A stretch of DNA of 64,000 nt from CAIXSC01 sp046349915 (GTDB taxonomy: Bacteria; Planctomycetota; Planctomycetia; Pirellulales; Pirellulaceae): NCBI GenBank assembly GCA_046349915.1, contig JAXMBL010000003.1, positions 1,240,001 to 1,304,000 on the forward strand, written 5' to 3'. The first letter of the stretch is position 1. Every line of letters begins with the position of its first letter. The position numbers were made by a program, and so were the translations under genes. Under the pieces are notes generated by a model. The model saw nothing but the letters and a program-made list of their open reading frames with translations, had not been told where the DNA came from and ran no database searches. Of this stretch, positions 28,946 to 42,043 are shown piece after piece.

Positions 28946-29071
28946 GTAAGGGCGATCGAGCGGCCCGCGAGTTCGCGGACGAGAGCGTCGTCCGCGAGCG
29001 AACGTCGGCGTCGCGAACTTCTCTAGACTTTTCCAACCGTATACCTGTTCCGCAAGAAGGAGTCCCGGCTC

Positions 29072-33421
<4,350 letters not shown>

Positions 33422-33528
33422 TGGTTGCCCGCTGACTACACTTGACACTGGCTTGAATACCGCTAACTTAGTCCTTTTGCCATTTGGCGGCCCGACGGGG
33501 CCTTCCAGACAGACTCGACGGAATTGTC

Positions 33529-33897
33529 ATGCCCACGATTAATCAGTTGGTGCGCCGTTCTCGGCGTGCAAAGCGACGTTTCAGCAAATCCCCGGTGTTG
33601 GAGAAGTCTCCATTTAAGCAGGGTGTTTGCTTGATCGTCCGCACAATGACTCCCAAGAAGCCAAACTCGGCGCTGCGCAAGATTACTCGCGTGCGGTTGT
33701 CGAACGGCAAGGAAGTCACGGTTTACATTCCCGGTGAAGGTCACAACCTTCAGGAACACTCGATCGTTTTGGTGCGCGGCGGCCGCGTTCGCGATCTTCC
33801 GGGTGTGCGCTATCAAGTGGTTCGTGGAACTCGCGATACCCAGGGCGTGCAGGGACGTAAGCAGTCTCGCAGCCGCTATGGCGCCAAGAAGGGTTAG
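33529..33897 (+). CDS. rpsL: 30S ribosomal protein uS12
   Basis: uS12, 122 residues, at the decoding centre and a determinant of accuracy. The ATG at 33529 gives the family start MPTINQLVRR; the upstream open frame is excluded. The decoding loops are TMTPKKPNSALRKITRV (Lys43 conserved) and GGRVRDLPGVRY, where residue 88 is Arg instead of the usual Lys. K88R is a known streptomycin-resistance change in Mycobacterium tuberculosis, and the numbering here is collinear with that protein. The neighbouring Asp89, the RimO methylthiolation site, is kept. The stop codon lies inside a 15-nt tandem repeat. Confidence 0.98.
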   Translation: MPTINQLVRRSRRAKRRFSKSPVLEKSPFKQGVCLIVRTMTPKKPNSALRKITRVRLSNGKEVTVYIPGEGHNLQEHSIVLVRGGRVRDLPGVRYQVVRGTRDTQGVQGRKQSRSRYGAKKG

Positions 33898-33968
33898 TGC
33901 GAAGACAGTTAGTGCGAAGACAGTTAGTGCGAAGACAGTTAGTGCCAAGATAGTTAGTACGAACCTGT
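33894..33968 (+). repeat. 15-bp tandem repeat spanning the rpsL stop codon
   Basis: Unit TTAGTGCGAAGACAG at 33894-33908, 33909-33923 and 33924-33938 (identical), then a copy with two differences at 33939-33953 and a decayed one at 33954-33968. Because 15 is a multiple of three, each unit places another in-frame TAG after the rpsL stop (33895, 33910, 33925, 33940, 33955). Confidence 0.9.
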
Positions 33969-34159
33969 TGAGCGTGCCTAGCCGATTAGGCTTTGAGGCT
34001 CAGCGGCTCAAATGGCTTGCATCTCACTGGTTTGTTAGCCTGAGTGATGTGAGGTTTGTTGAGAGCTTCAGGCTTTTGACAACGAAAGTCCGATACGTGC
34101 GAGCTTTCAAGGGGCTCGGTAACCATATTCCCGCCAGACAGATCAGGTAGTTTTCGACC

Positions 34160-34630
34160 ATGGGTGCGATCACAGCTAGCTCGACCACGCTCAAGCCCGA
34201 CCCGATTTACAAGTCGGTGTTGGCCAGCAAGTTCATCAACTGCTTGATGTACGATGGCAAGAAGTCCGTTGCTCAAGCGGTCTTCTACGGTGCTTTGGAC
34301 GTGATCAAGCAGAAAATGCCAGATCGCGACCCGATCGAAGTTTTCACCATCGCGGTTGAGAACGTGAAGCCGTACATCGAAGTGCGTAGCCGACGCGTCG
34401 GCGGCGCCGCTTATCAGGTTCCAATGCAGGTCAATCGCAACCGTCAGCAGTCGTTGGCGATTCGCTGGATTCTGTTGGCGTGCCGCGAAAAGAAGGGACG
34501 TCCGATGCACCTGAAGCTCGCCGAAGAGTTCATGGCGGCCTTCAATCGCGAAGGCGCCGCAGTGACTCGACGCGAAAACGTCCACCGTATGGCCGATGCG
34601 AACAAGGCGTTTGCTCACTTCGCTTGGTAG
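34160..34630 (+). CDS. rpsG: 30S ribosomal protein uS7
   Basis: uS7, 156 residues, nucleates assembly of the 30S head and contacts E-site tRNA. ATG at 34160. Conserved blocks: SKFINCLMYDGKKSVAQAVF, ENVKPYIEVRSRRVGGAAYQ, VPMQVNRNRQQSLAIRWIL and the C-terminal ENVHRMADANKAFAHFAW. It follows rpsL after 262 bp, a wide gap containing the 15-bp repeats but no gene. The gene ends with two adjacent TAG stops and is then followed by repeated TAGTAG-containing sequence and an intrinsic terminator. Confidence 0.97.
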   Translation: MGAITASSTTLKPDPIYKSVLASKFINCLMYDGKKSVAQAVFYGALDVIKQKMPDRDPIEVFTIAVENVKPYIEVRSRRVGGAAYQVPMQVNRNRQQSLAIRWILLACREKKGRPMHLKLAEEFMAAFNREGAAVTRRENVHRMADANKAFAHFAW

Positions 34631-34697
34631 TAGAGACGCTTGTTAGTAGTAGAGTTGCCTAGTAGCAGAGAAGTTAGGCGAAAAGAATAGTCAGACC

Positions 34698-34735
34698 AGA
34701 CGCCGCTCGGGGCTTCCCGTGCGGCGTCTTTTTTT
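34698..34735 (+). terminator. Intrinsic terminator after rpsG
   Basis: Stem AGACGCCGC / GCGGCGTCT (34698-34706 with 34721-34729), extended in the loop by CGGG / CCCG, followed by a run of seven T. This separates rpsL-rpsG from fusA. Confidence 0.9.
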
Positions 34736-34782
34736 AACGGCGCTGTCTCCAACGAGACATGGGGCTGCGGGAGGGTGAGAGG

Positions 34783-36873
34783 ATGTCGCGCAATATCGAG
34801 AACATTCGCAACATTGGCATTATCGCGCATATCGACGCCGGCAAGACGACGGTGACCGAGCGCATGCTGTTTACGAGTGGCGCGAAGCATCGAGCAGGCG
34901 AGGTCGATAAAGGCACGACGACGACCGACAACGATGTGGAAGAGCAAGAACGCGGCATCACCATTTATGCGGCGTGCGTGACGTTCGAATGGAAGGATGT
35001 ACACGTTAACTTGCTAGACACTCCGGGACACGTCGATTTCACGGCGGAAGTGGAACGGTGTCTGCGAGTGTTGGATGGCGCCGTGGTGGTGTTTAGCGCG
35101 CGAGAAGGGGTCGAGGCGCAAAGTGAAACGGTATGGCGACAAGCCGACAAATATCGTGTGCCGCGGATTGCGTTCATCAACAAGTTGGATCGCGAGGGGG
35201 CGGACTTCGAGTCGGTGTATGAGGACATGTCGAAGCGTCTGAATGCGAATCCCATCGCGATTCAGATCCCCGTCGGCCAAGGCCCCTCGCATGTCGCCTC
35301 GCCGTTTCGCGGCGTCATTGATTTGATCGAGATGAAGTTGCTTACGTTCCCCAAGGACAGCGAGGGACGCGATGTCGTGGCGTCGGAGATTCCCGAAGAG
35401 TTGCAAGCGGATGCGGAAATCTGGCGCGACGCGATGCTGGAACGGCTGTACAACTTCAGCAATGAGATGATGGAGCTGGCGTTATCGGAGCAGCCGATTC
35501 CCCCTGACATGATTCGTCGTGCGCTGCGCGACGCCACTTTGAAGATGCAATTGCAACCGGTCTTGTGCGGCGCGGCGTTGCAGGCCATGGGCATTCCGTC
35601 GTTGTTGGATGCGGTGCAGTATTATCTACCCAGTCCCTCCGATATGCCGCCCATTGAAGGCGAATCGGTGGACAAGAAAAAGAAACAAGCGGCTCGCGAG
35701 AAACGCAAGCCCAGTCCGGATGAGCCGTTTTGTGGCTTGGTCTTCAAGGTGCTGCCCGCCAAAACAGGCGACATCTCGTGGGTGCGGGTTTACTCGGGCG
35801 AGTTGAAATCGAACAGTCGAGTATTGAATCCTGGCAAGGATGTGAAGGAGAACGTGGCTCAACTGTGGCATATCCACGCCACGAAGAAGGAGCAGCAAGT
35901 CGACGTGGCGGGCACCGGGGAAATCGTGGGGATCATCGGTCTGCGTCAATCGATCACCGGCGACACCCTTTGCGATACTCGCAGCCCAATCTTGCTGGAG
36001 TCGATTCATTTCCCCGAGACGGTGATCTCGATGGCCGTGGAGCCAGAGTCGACGACGGAGCGAAAGAAGTTGGGCGAGACCCTGGAGATGCTGAAGCGAC
36101 AAGACCCCACGCTTCAAGTGGTCATGGGCGAGACAGGCCAGACGCTCATTCGCGGCATGGGCGAGTTGCATTTGGAGATCATCAAGAACCGCCTGTTGCG
36201 CGACTTCAACTTGAATGTGAAGTTCCACAAGCCGCAGGTGAGTTATCGCGAATCGATTGCCCGCGCGGTGGAAGTGGTGGGTGAGTGCCATCGGCAGATC
36301 GCGGGACAGAACCTGTTCGCGAAGGTGAAGCTGCGAATGGAACCAATGCCTGAGAGTTCACAGGGGGTGATCCTGTTGAATGAGTGCCCGTTCGAGGCTT
36401 TACCGGAGGCGTTGGTGACGGCGGCGATGGAAGAGTTGCGGATGTGTGGCGAGGGCGGAGGAGCGATCGCGGGCTTCCCGCTGATGAAGTTGCGAATCCG
36501 CTTCTTGGGCGGTGAGTGGAATCCCGAGACGTCGGACGAACGGGCGTTTCGCATTGCGGCTAGCGATGCTTTCCAGAAGGGACTGCAGGAGGGAGGCAAG
36601 GTGCTGCTCGAGCCGATCATGAAGCTCGACATCGTCACACCCGACGAATACGTCGGCGACTTCGTGGGAGACTTGCAGCAGCGTCGATCAGTGATTGCAG
36701 GGACCGAGAATCGCGGCAAGGTGACCGCGATCGAAGCCCATGCACCGCTTAAGGAGTTGTTTGGCTATTCAAGTGCGATGCGGAGCTTGAGCCAGGGGCG
36801 AGCGGGATGTTCGATCGAGCCGTTGCACTATGCGCCAGCGCCCGCCGAAGTGATGCGCGAGTACGAAATCTAG
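34783..36873 (+). CDS. fusA: Elongation factor G
   Basis: EF-G, 696 residues from the ATG at 34783 (GGGAGGGTGAGAG upstream), the translocation GTPase. G-motifs: AHIDAGKT (15-22), RGIT (57-60), DTPGH (79-83), FINKLD (about 133-138). Domains II-V follow; domain IV loop near EGGGAIAGFP and domain V GKVTAIEAHAPLKELFGY. The effector region reads GEVDKGTTTTDNDVEEQERG, unlike EF-G of proteobacteria, and a Lys-rich insert (VDKKKKQAAREKRKPSPDEP) precedes domain II. This suggests the spd/EF-G subgroup reported for planctomycetes; its split of translocation and recycling roles is not decidable here. A terminator precedes it, so it has its own transcription unit. Confidence 0.93.
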   Translation: MSRNIENIRNIGIIAHIDAGKTTVTERMLFTSGAKHRAGEVDKGTTTTDNDVEEQERGITIYAACVTFEWKDVHVNLLDTPGHVDFTAEVERCLRVLDGAVVVFSAREGVEAQSETVWRQADKYRVPRIAFINKLDREGADFESVYEDMSKRLNANPIAIQIPVGQGPSHVASPFRGVIDLIEMKLLTFPKDSEGRDVVASEIPEELQADAEIWRDAMLERLYNFSNEMMELALSEQPIPPDMIRRALRDATLKMQLQPVLCGAALQAMGIPSLLDAVQYYLPSPSDMPPIEGESVDKKKKQAAREKRKPSPDEPFCGLVFKVLPAKTGDISWVRVYSGELKSNSRVLNPGKDVKENVAQLWHIHATKKEQQVDVAGTGEIVGIIGLRQSITGDTLCDTRSPILLESIHFPETVISMAVEPESTTERKKLGETLEMLKRQDPTLQVVMGETGQTLIRGMGELHLEIIKNRLLRDFNLNVKFHKPQVSYRESIARAVEVVGECHRQIAGQNLFAKVKLRMEPMPESSQGVILLNECPFEALPEALVTAAMEELRMCGEGGGAIAGFPLMKLRIRFLGGEWNPETSDERAFRIAASDAFQKGLQEGGKVLLEPIMKLDIVTPDEYVGDFVGDLQQRRSVIAGTENRGKVTAIEAHAPLKELFGYSSAMRSLSQGRAGCSIEPLHYAPAPAEVMREYEI

Positions 36874-36875
36874 GC

Positions 36876-37620
36876 GTTGCCACTGGCGACCACGCACGCC
36901 GCCTCGACCGCTTATTCGACTGATTCGGGCGATTCGTGGTGAAATCATTACCGGCTGGGACGCCGCAGGGTTCGCCCCCGTGAGACACGGAAGTAGGTGG
37001 ACCACGAATCGCGCGAATTTCACGAATCTCGACCGAAGGGGGAAATCGATTGGGCGTCATTGAGTGCGTTTGGATCGTCCCTCGCTCAGCCAGTCGTGGT
37101 CAGACGCTTGCCACGTACGCGGCCTCGACCACTCATTCGTCCGATTCGTGCCATTCGTGGTGAACTCAGTACCGCCTGGCTTGTCGCAGGAGTGGCCGCG
37201 GTGAGACACGAAAGTATTTGGACCACGAATCGCGCGAATTTCACGAATCTCGACCGAAGGGGGAGATCGATTGGGCGTCATTGAGTGCGCTTGGATCGTT
37301 CCTCGCTCAGCCAGTCGTGTTCAGACGCTTGCCACGCACGCCGCCTCGACCACTCATTCGTCCGATTCGTGCCATTCGTGGTGAACTCCATACCGGCTGG
37401 CTTGTCGCAGGAGTGGCCGCGGTGAGACACGGAAGTAGTTGGACCACGAATCTCGCGAATTTCACGAATCTCGACCGAAGGGGGAGATCGATTGGGCGTC
37501 ATTGAGTGCGCTTGGATCGTCCCTCGCTCAGCCAGTCGAGGTCAGACGCTTGCCACGTACGCGGCCTCGACCACTCATTCGTCCGATTCGTGCTATTCGT
37601 GGTGGAATCAACACCGAAAG
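36876..37620. repeat. Tandem 221-bp repeat array
   Basis: Three full units and a partial fourth with exact 221-bp spacing: the anchor GCCTCGACC occurs at 36901, 37122, 37343 and 37564. Each unit carries inverted arms ATTCGTGGT / ACCACGAAT about 60 bp apart (for example 37153-37161 and 37222-37230), able to form a stem-loop. Units differ by point changes, so the array is not brand new. The array fills the gap between fusA and the glycosyltransferase. Apparent 95-aa ORFs repeat with the unit in shifting frames. Confidence 0.9.
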
Positions 37621-37749
37621 GTTCGAGTCGGTCCCCAGCCTGCGCCTGCAAGACTAAAGTCCACTTGGCGAACCAGACGCGGTTCAAATTAGTGGTCCAG
37701 AAATTCGCTAGAATTGTTGGCTTGGCAATCCTGCTCGGGGGACAAGCGA

Positions 37750-38988
37750 ATGGCGGCTCATGCAGATCAATCGCGGAAACGTCGACTGTTGGTGGTCGGT
37801 GATGCGGTAGCTTCGACTGGTTTCGCTCGATTGACTCGAGCCATTCTCGAACGTTTGTGCGATCGCTATGAAGTGCATCAGTTGGGCGTTAATTTTCATG
37901 GCGATCCCCACGATTTGCCGTGGAAAGTCTATCCCGCTGGTCTGGGAGGCGATATTCATGGAGTAGGTCGACTGGCTCAATTGGTCGAGTGGACTCGACC
38001 AGACATCGTTTGGATGGTGAACGATGTCTGGGTCTTGGCCGACTATGCCCAGGTGCTCGATTCGATTTCCTGCCGAGCGGCGAGAGTGGCGTACGTGCCT
38101 GTTGATAGCGGACCTGTTGAGCCCACACTGGCGCGGCGGATGCAAAGCCTGGATCAGTGGGTCGCATTCACCGAGTTTGGGCGTGGTGAACTGTTGACCG
38201 CGGCCGCTGCAAGTTCAGACGGCAACGTCAATCGCGATGTATTGGTCATTCCCTTGGGAGTCGACCAAGACCTCTTTCGACCTGGGAATCCCGCCAATCT
38301 GCTGGATCGTCAGGCGGCAAAGCAGGCACTGTTTCCATCATTCGAGCAGTTTCCCGAGTCGACGTTCGTGGTATTGAACGCGAACCGAAATCAACCACGT
38401 AAGCGAATCGATTTGACCATGGAGGCGTTTGCGATCTTCGCTCGCGATAAGCCTGCCGGAGTCAAACTCTATCTGCACATGGGGATCGAGGACCTTGGCT
38501 GGAATCTACCGATCTTGGCGAGTCGTTTGGGGATTGAGCGAAGGCTGATTGTGACGCACGCTGGCTCGGGTCCACCCAGTGAATCGTCGGAGCGACTCAA
38601 CTTGATCTACAACGCTTGCGATGTCGGCGTGAATACCGCGACGGGAGAGGGTTGGGGATTGGTTGCGTTTGAACACGCTGCGACAGGGGCGCCTCAGGTG
38701 GTTCCTCGCCACACGTCACTCGCAGAGCTCTGGAACGAAGCCGGGGTTTTCGTTGAAACAAGCTATCGCGTGACCAATGAACGAACTCATACGGACGCGT
38801 ATTTCGTCGAGCCGCATCGCGTAGCCCAGGCGCTCGAACGGCTGTACGTGGACGAGATGTATCGACGGCGGATGTCCGAAGCCGCCTACCGCTGCGCCTC
38901 CCATTCTCGCTTGGCGTGGGACGCGATTGCGGGACAGTGGGATGCGCTTTTTCACCATCCTTGTTCGACAAGCCGGGGCTGCCGATAG
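37750..38988 (+). CDS. Glycosyltransferase (GT-B fold, GT4-like)
   Basis: A 412-residue predicted glycosyltransferase from the ATG at 37750. N-terminal Rossmann half with GDAVASTGFARLTRAILERL; C-terminal half with the GT4 donor-site pattern VVLNANRNQPRKRIDLTMEA, YNACDVGVNTATGEGWGLVA and FEHAATGAPQVVPRHTS. The E-x7-E-type element of the family corresponds to the EGWGLVAFE segment. Donor and acceptor are unknown. A single gene bounded upstream by repeats and downstream by the convergent redoxin gene. No membrane segment. Confidence 0.8.
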   Translation: MAAHADQSRKRRLLVVGDAVASTGFARLTRAILERLCDRYEVHQLGVNFHGDPHDLPWKVYPAGLGGDIHGVGRLAQLVEWTRPDIVWMVNDVWVLADYAQVLDSISCRAARVAYVPVDSGPVEPTLARRMQSLDQWVAFTEFGRGELLTAAAASSDGNVNRDVLVIPLGVDQDLFRPGNPANLLDRQAAKQALFPSFEQFPESTFVVLNANRNQPRKRIDLTMEAFAIFARDKPAGVKLYLHMGIEDLGWNLPILASRLGIERRLIVTHAGSGPPSESSERLNLIYNACDVGVNTATGEGWGLVAFEHAATGAPQVVPRHTSLAELWNEAGVFVETSYRVTNERTHTDAYFVEPHRVAQALERLYVDEMYRRRMSEAAYRCASHSRLAWDAIAGQWDALFHHPCSTSRGCR

Positions 38989-39068
38989 TTTATTTGTCTG
39001 TCTTCCTTTCCGTGTGCTTTCGTGTAATTCCGTGGCCAATTCCGGCCCAACTCAAGTTCGCAGTGGCC

Positions 39069-40811
39069 TCATTCCGCGGCCACTGCGTCGAAGAAGCCGA
39101 TCATCATCTCTTCCCAAGATTGATCGCCCCAGCGCACAGGTTTGGTGGGGTCGGGGTTGGCGAGATTGTCCTCGGAATTGTCGTAGACTGCCTCGCAGGT
39201 AAGGCGAGTACCTCGCGGCAACCGCTTCGGCTCGGCGAATGCATACGATAGTTGCCAATTGAAGTCGTAGCGGGGAACGTCGAGCAGGACTTCGCGACGT
39301 CCATCGGGATAGGTCGCTTCGTAGCGGAACGATTTACCACGAACATGCATGTGGGGAGTGAGACTCAACAACAGAGCATCCCGAGGTATCGTTTGCTCCG
39401 CTCGCACTTGATGGTTGGCCGCATGCGGCGGGATTTCAAAACGGTGAGTCATGACGGCGCCATTTCGCACAACTTTTGTCACTTGCGATTTGTCGAGGAA
39501 CTTGAGCCCGATGTAACTGCGGTCCTTTTGAGGCGAACCGTTGGCGGTGTAGTGCATTTCAAAGACAAGTTTGGAACCGGCGGGAATCTGTTTGACGAGT
39601 CCACCGGCGTAATGCATCGCGAGACTCCCCGGCGCGTACCCCACAAGTATGCCACGTCGTCGGAAATCGTCGTCGCCGGGGGCTTTGATGAAGGCGATGA
39701 TGTGGTGGACGACGGCGCGATTGTCGGGGCGGGCCTCGGCGGCGTAGACGTACTTGTCTTCGGTGAAGCCCGGATCGACCTCGAAGTACTGATACGCGAT
39801 CGTCCCTTCCGCGGGGATGTCGACGGGAGTCTCGCGAATGGCGATCACTTTGTCAGGCTCGGGGATTCGCCAGCCGTTGGTGAAGCGAGGCGGCGGAGGC
39901 GAGTCGGCGGGATCGCCCGCGGGCATGCCGTTCTCGATCCATGTCAGCAGAGTCGTACGCTCGGCGTCGGTTAGACGTGAGTCGTTGCGAAAATGCCCGA
40001 ACTCGGGGTTCGCGTTCCAGGGAGGCATACGTCGATTACTCACCACCTCGGCGATGGTGGGGCCCCAACCCTGAAGATCCTCAAATCGCCCCAGAGGGAA
40101 CGGAGCGATCTCGCCATCGCGATGGCATGAGACGCAGCGTTGATTCAGGATGGAGGCTACATGCTTATGGTACGTGATATCACCCGTTGGGGTCTTCTTT
40201 GCTTCGCGTCCCAAGTGGCAGCCCGGCGCCTCGGTGGCGGCGACTGTAATGGGTTCTCCCGCCAACAAGTGTTCGAGGGCGACCACGAGATCTTCGCGGG
40301 TTGGTTTGGGACGTTGAGTACCGACAGAATATTGATCGTCGATCCGACCGTGATAACGAATGATTCGGTCATGATCGAGCAGGAATACCTCTGGGGTTCG
40401 CTCGGCGCCAAACGCATCGGCGACCTTTTGATCGAGGTCTTTGAGTACGGGGAAAGTGAGTCCGTGGGAGCGGGCGTGAGCGGCCACTTTACCCAAGCTG
40501 TCCTGCGTGTTGGCGTTGATGGCGATCAGTGATACTTGCCGGTCGCGGAAGCGATCGTGAATGGCCTGAAGCCTTGGTGCGTAGAGCTTCGCGAGTGGGC
40601 AGTCGGTGCCCAAGAACACGATCGCAATTGCTTTTGATTGGAATTCGCTGAGCGAACGTTCTTTTCCTTGGATATCGCGCAGAGTGAAGTCTTGGATGGT
40701 GCGTCCGATTTGCGATTTGGTGGGCTCTTGTGGAGCGGCGGTGAATGCCGGGGAGGCAAGGCATGTTCCCAGGATTGCAAGGACAAATACACGAATCGTA
40801 TGGCGAGACAT
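39069..40811 (-). CDS. Redoxin / cytochrome c / copper type II monooxygenase-like fusion
   Basis: A 580-residue exported protein; ATG at 40811 with a signal peptide (RVFVLAILGTCLASPAFTAA). Residues about 32-190 are an AhpC/TSA-type thioredoxin fold with one Cys (FLGTDCPLAKLY, Cys71) and no CxxC. A haem-binding CVSCH (226-230) with a nearby RRMPPW follows. The C-terminal 300 residues resemble the copper type II ascorbate-dependent monooxygenase fold (paired His in AVVHHIIAF, and LTPHMHVRGKSFRYEA), supplying likely copper ligands. It may couple electron transfer to an oxidation outside the cytoplasm, but no substrate is visible. This domain chain is common in planctomycetes. Confidence 0.82.
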   Translation of the reverse strand: MSRHTIRVFVLAILGTCLASPAFTAAPQEPTKSQIGRTIQDFTLRDIQGKERSLSEFQSKAIAIVFLGTDCPLAKLYAPRLQAIHDRFRDRQVSLIAINANTQDSLGKVAAHARSHGLTFPVLKDLDQKVADAFGAERTPEVFLLDHDRIIRYHGRIDDQYSVGTQRPKPTREDLVVALEHLLAGEPITVAATEAPGCHLGREAKKTPTGDITYHKHVASILNQRCVSCHRDGEIAPFPLGRFEDLQGWGPTIAEVVSNRRMPPWNANPEFGHFRNDSRLTDAERTTLLTWIENGMPAGDPADSPPPPRFTNGWRIPEPDKVIAIRETPVDIPAEGTIAYQYFEVDPGFTEDKYVYAAEARPDNRAVVHHIIAFIKAPGDDDFRRRGILVGYAPGSLAMHYAGGLVKQIPAGSKLVFEMHYTANGSPQKDRSYIGLKFLDKSQVTKVVRNGAVMTHRFEIPPHAANHQVRAEQTIPRDALLLSLTPHMHVRGKSFRYEATYPDGRREVLLDVPRYDFNWQLSYAFAEPKRLPRGTRLTCEAVYDNSEDNLANPDPTKPVRWGDQSWEEMMIGFFDAVAAE

Positions 40812-41083
40812 GCCGAAACTCCGAACGTAGCGAGCCAGGTCGAGACCGAAGAGGCCTTTACCATACCCTGGGGCCGCCGATTCGACCAGTTGAATAAAGT
40901 AGAGCCGAAGAGTACTCGAACTTCGGGTAGGCCGGTGCGAGAGGACAGGCTCAAGTTGGAGCAACCGTAGCTTGGTACGCATGATGAGGATCAACTCGTA
41001 CCTTTTGGTAGTCAAGTTGCAATGGGCTGGGGGAGCGATAGACTCTTGGGACGGGTTGGCGATTTCACATCGAGGGGCGGCCG

Positions 41084-42043
41084 ATGGCGAAGAAAAAGAC
41101 GGCGGAACCAGTTGGCGTACCATCTTCCAACAACGAGAACGGCAGTTCACAGGGAGTCGCGGAAGGCGGCATTGTCTGGCTCCCAGCGGACAATGGGTAT
41201 GCGATTGGCGTCCAAGAAGGGAAACTCGTCAGTCGCAATCCGCAAGGGAAGCAATTGGCCTCGGTCCCCAAGGCCGTCAAACAATCGGAACTCGCTGAGC
41301 AACTTGAAGCCATGTGCGAATGGCTGGATGAGCATCGCACTGATTGTTTGCGCCGTATCGAGCTATGGATGCTGCGGTCGTTGCCCGTGCCAGCTTCCGT
41401 GATCGTCTCGGTCTGGCCTGACGAAGATTGGCGTCAATTGCTCACAAACCTGGTGGTCGCGGCCGTGGATGGGAGAGGCGGACTGGATGCGACCCGCATG
41501 GGGCTGCTGCGGGGAGTCGATGCGGGCAAAGGGATTGGCGTCGTTGATCGCGACGGAGAGACTCGCTGGTTGGATTCCCTGGCCATTCTGATCCCGCATC
41601 CGATTCTGATTGACGGATTGGACGATTTACGTGGTATCGCGGCTGATATGTCGTTCTCCCAGTCGGTGGAGCAGTTGTTTCGGACTGTGTATCCGGCGAG
41701 TGAGTCGCAGCGCGCGGAAGATCGAGTGATTGACTTTGCCAACGGTAAATTCGCTCAATTGAACTTCGCTGACAGTCTCTGCAGGCGACTTGGATACCCA
41801 GTCCGAGGCGGCTATGCATGCTGTCGAGTGTGGGAACACGAGGCGCCTATTGAAGCTCGCTTTTGGATCGGGGCGGATGCACCCGAGGTCGAGACCTATA
41901 CGGGTGATTTGATCTGGGTCGATTCTCTCCAATCGGTCCGCAAGATCGCGGATGTGGGGGCGGTGGCGTTCAGCGAGGGGATGCTCATGGCGTCGCAGAT
42001 CTACGCGAAGCGCGAAGTGGAGAAAGAGGAGGACGGGTTATGA
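41084..42043 (+). CDS. DUF4132 domain protein (MolR/YehI family)
   Basis: A 319-residue protein resembling the DUF4132 region of E. coli YehI/MolR: the block DWRQLLTNLVVAAVDGRGG, then DGETRWLDSLAILIPHPIL, and SQSVEQLFRTVYPASES, matching the domain pattern LaHPl followed by QlfR-vY. The N-terminal 80 residues are polar and variable. No catalytic motif is known for the family. It is the first gene of a plus-strand operon: its stop overlaps the next start (ATGA, 42040-42043). E. coli yehI is likewise near yehL. The family assignment is from pattern recognition and should be confirmed by profile search. Confidence 0.65.
   Translation: MAKKKTAEPVGVPSSNNENGSSQGVAEGGIVWLPADNGYAIGVQEGKLVSRNPQGKQLASVPKAVKQSELAEQLEAMCEWLDEHRTDCLRRIELWMLRSLPVPASVIVSVWPDEDWRQLLTNLVVAAVDGRGGLDATRMGLLRGVDAGKGIGVVDRDGETRWLDSLAILIPHPILIDGLDDLRGIAADMSFSQSVEQLFRTVYPASESQRAEDRVIDFANGKFAQLNFADSLCRRLGYPVRGGYACCRVWEHEAPIEARFWIGADAPEVETYTGDLIWVDSLQSVRKIADVGAVAFSEGMLMASQIYAKREVEKEEDGL

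Noticed and set aside
33484..33528. Upstream extension of rpsL
   Set aside because: The extra residues do not match the S12 family; the ATG at 33529 fits it exactly.
33734..34150. ORF of 138 aa between rpsL and rpsG
   Set aside because: It begins inside rpsL in another frame and its repeated VSAKT pattern comes only from the 15-nt tandem repeat.
36876..37620. CRISPR-like array
   Set aside because: Units are 221 bp and nearly identical throughout; there are no short repeats with unique spacers and no cas genes.
36997..37657. Repeated 70-95-aa ORFs beginning MDHESREFHESR
   Set aside because: They recur with the 221-bp repeat, have no family match and the period is not a multiple of three; they are repeat sequence, not genes.
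38990..39040. TTTCGTGTAATTCCGTGGCC segment as another copy of the dispersed repeat
   Set aside because: Only loosely similar in word composition; too divergent to align with the 221-bp unit by eye.
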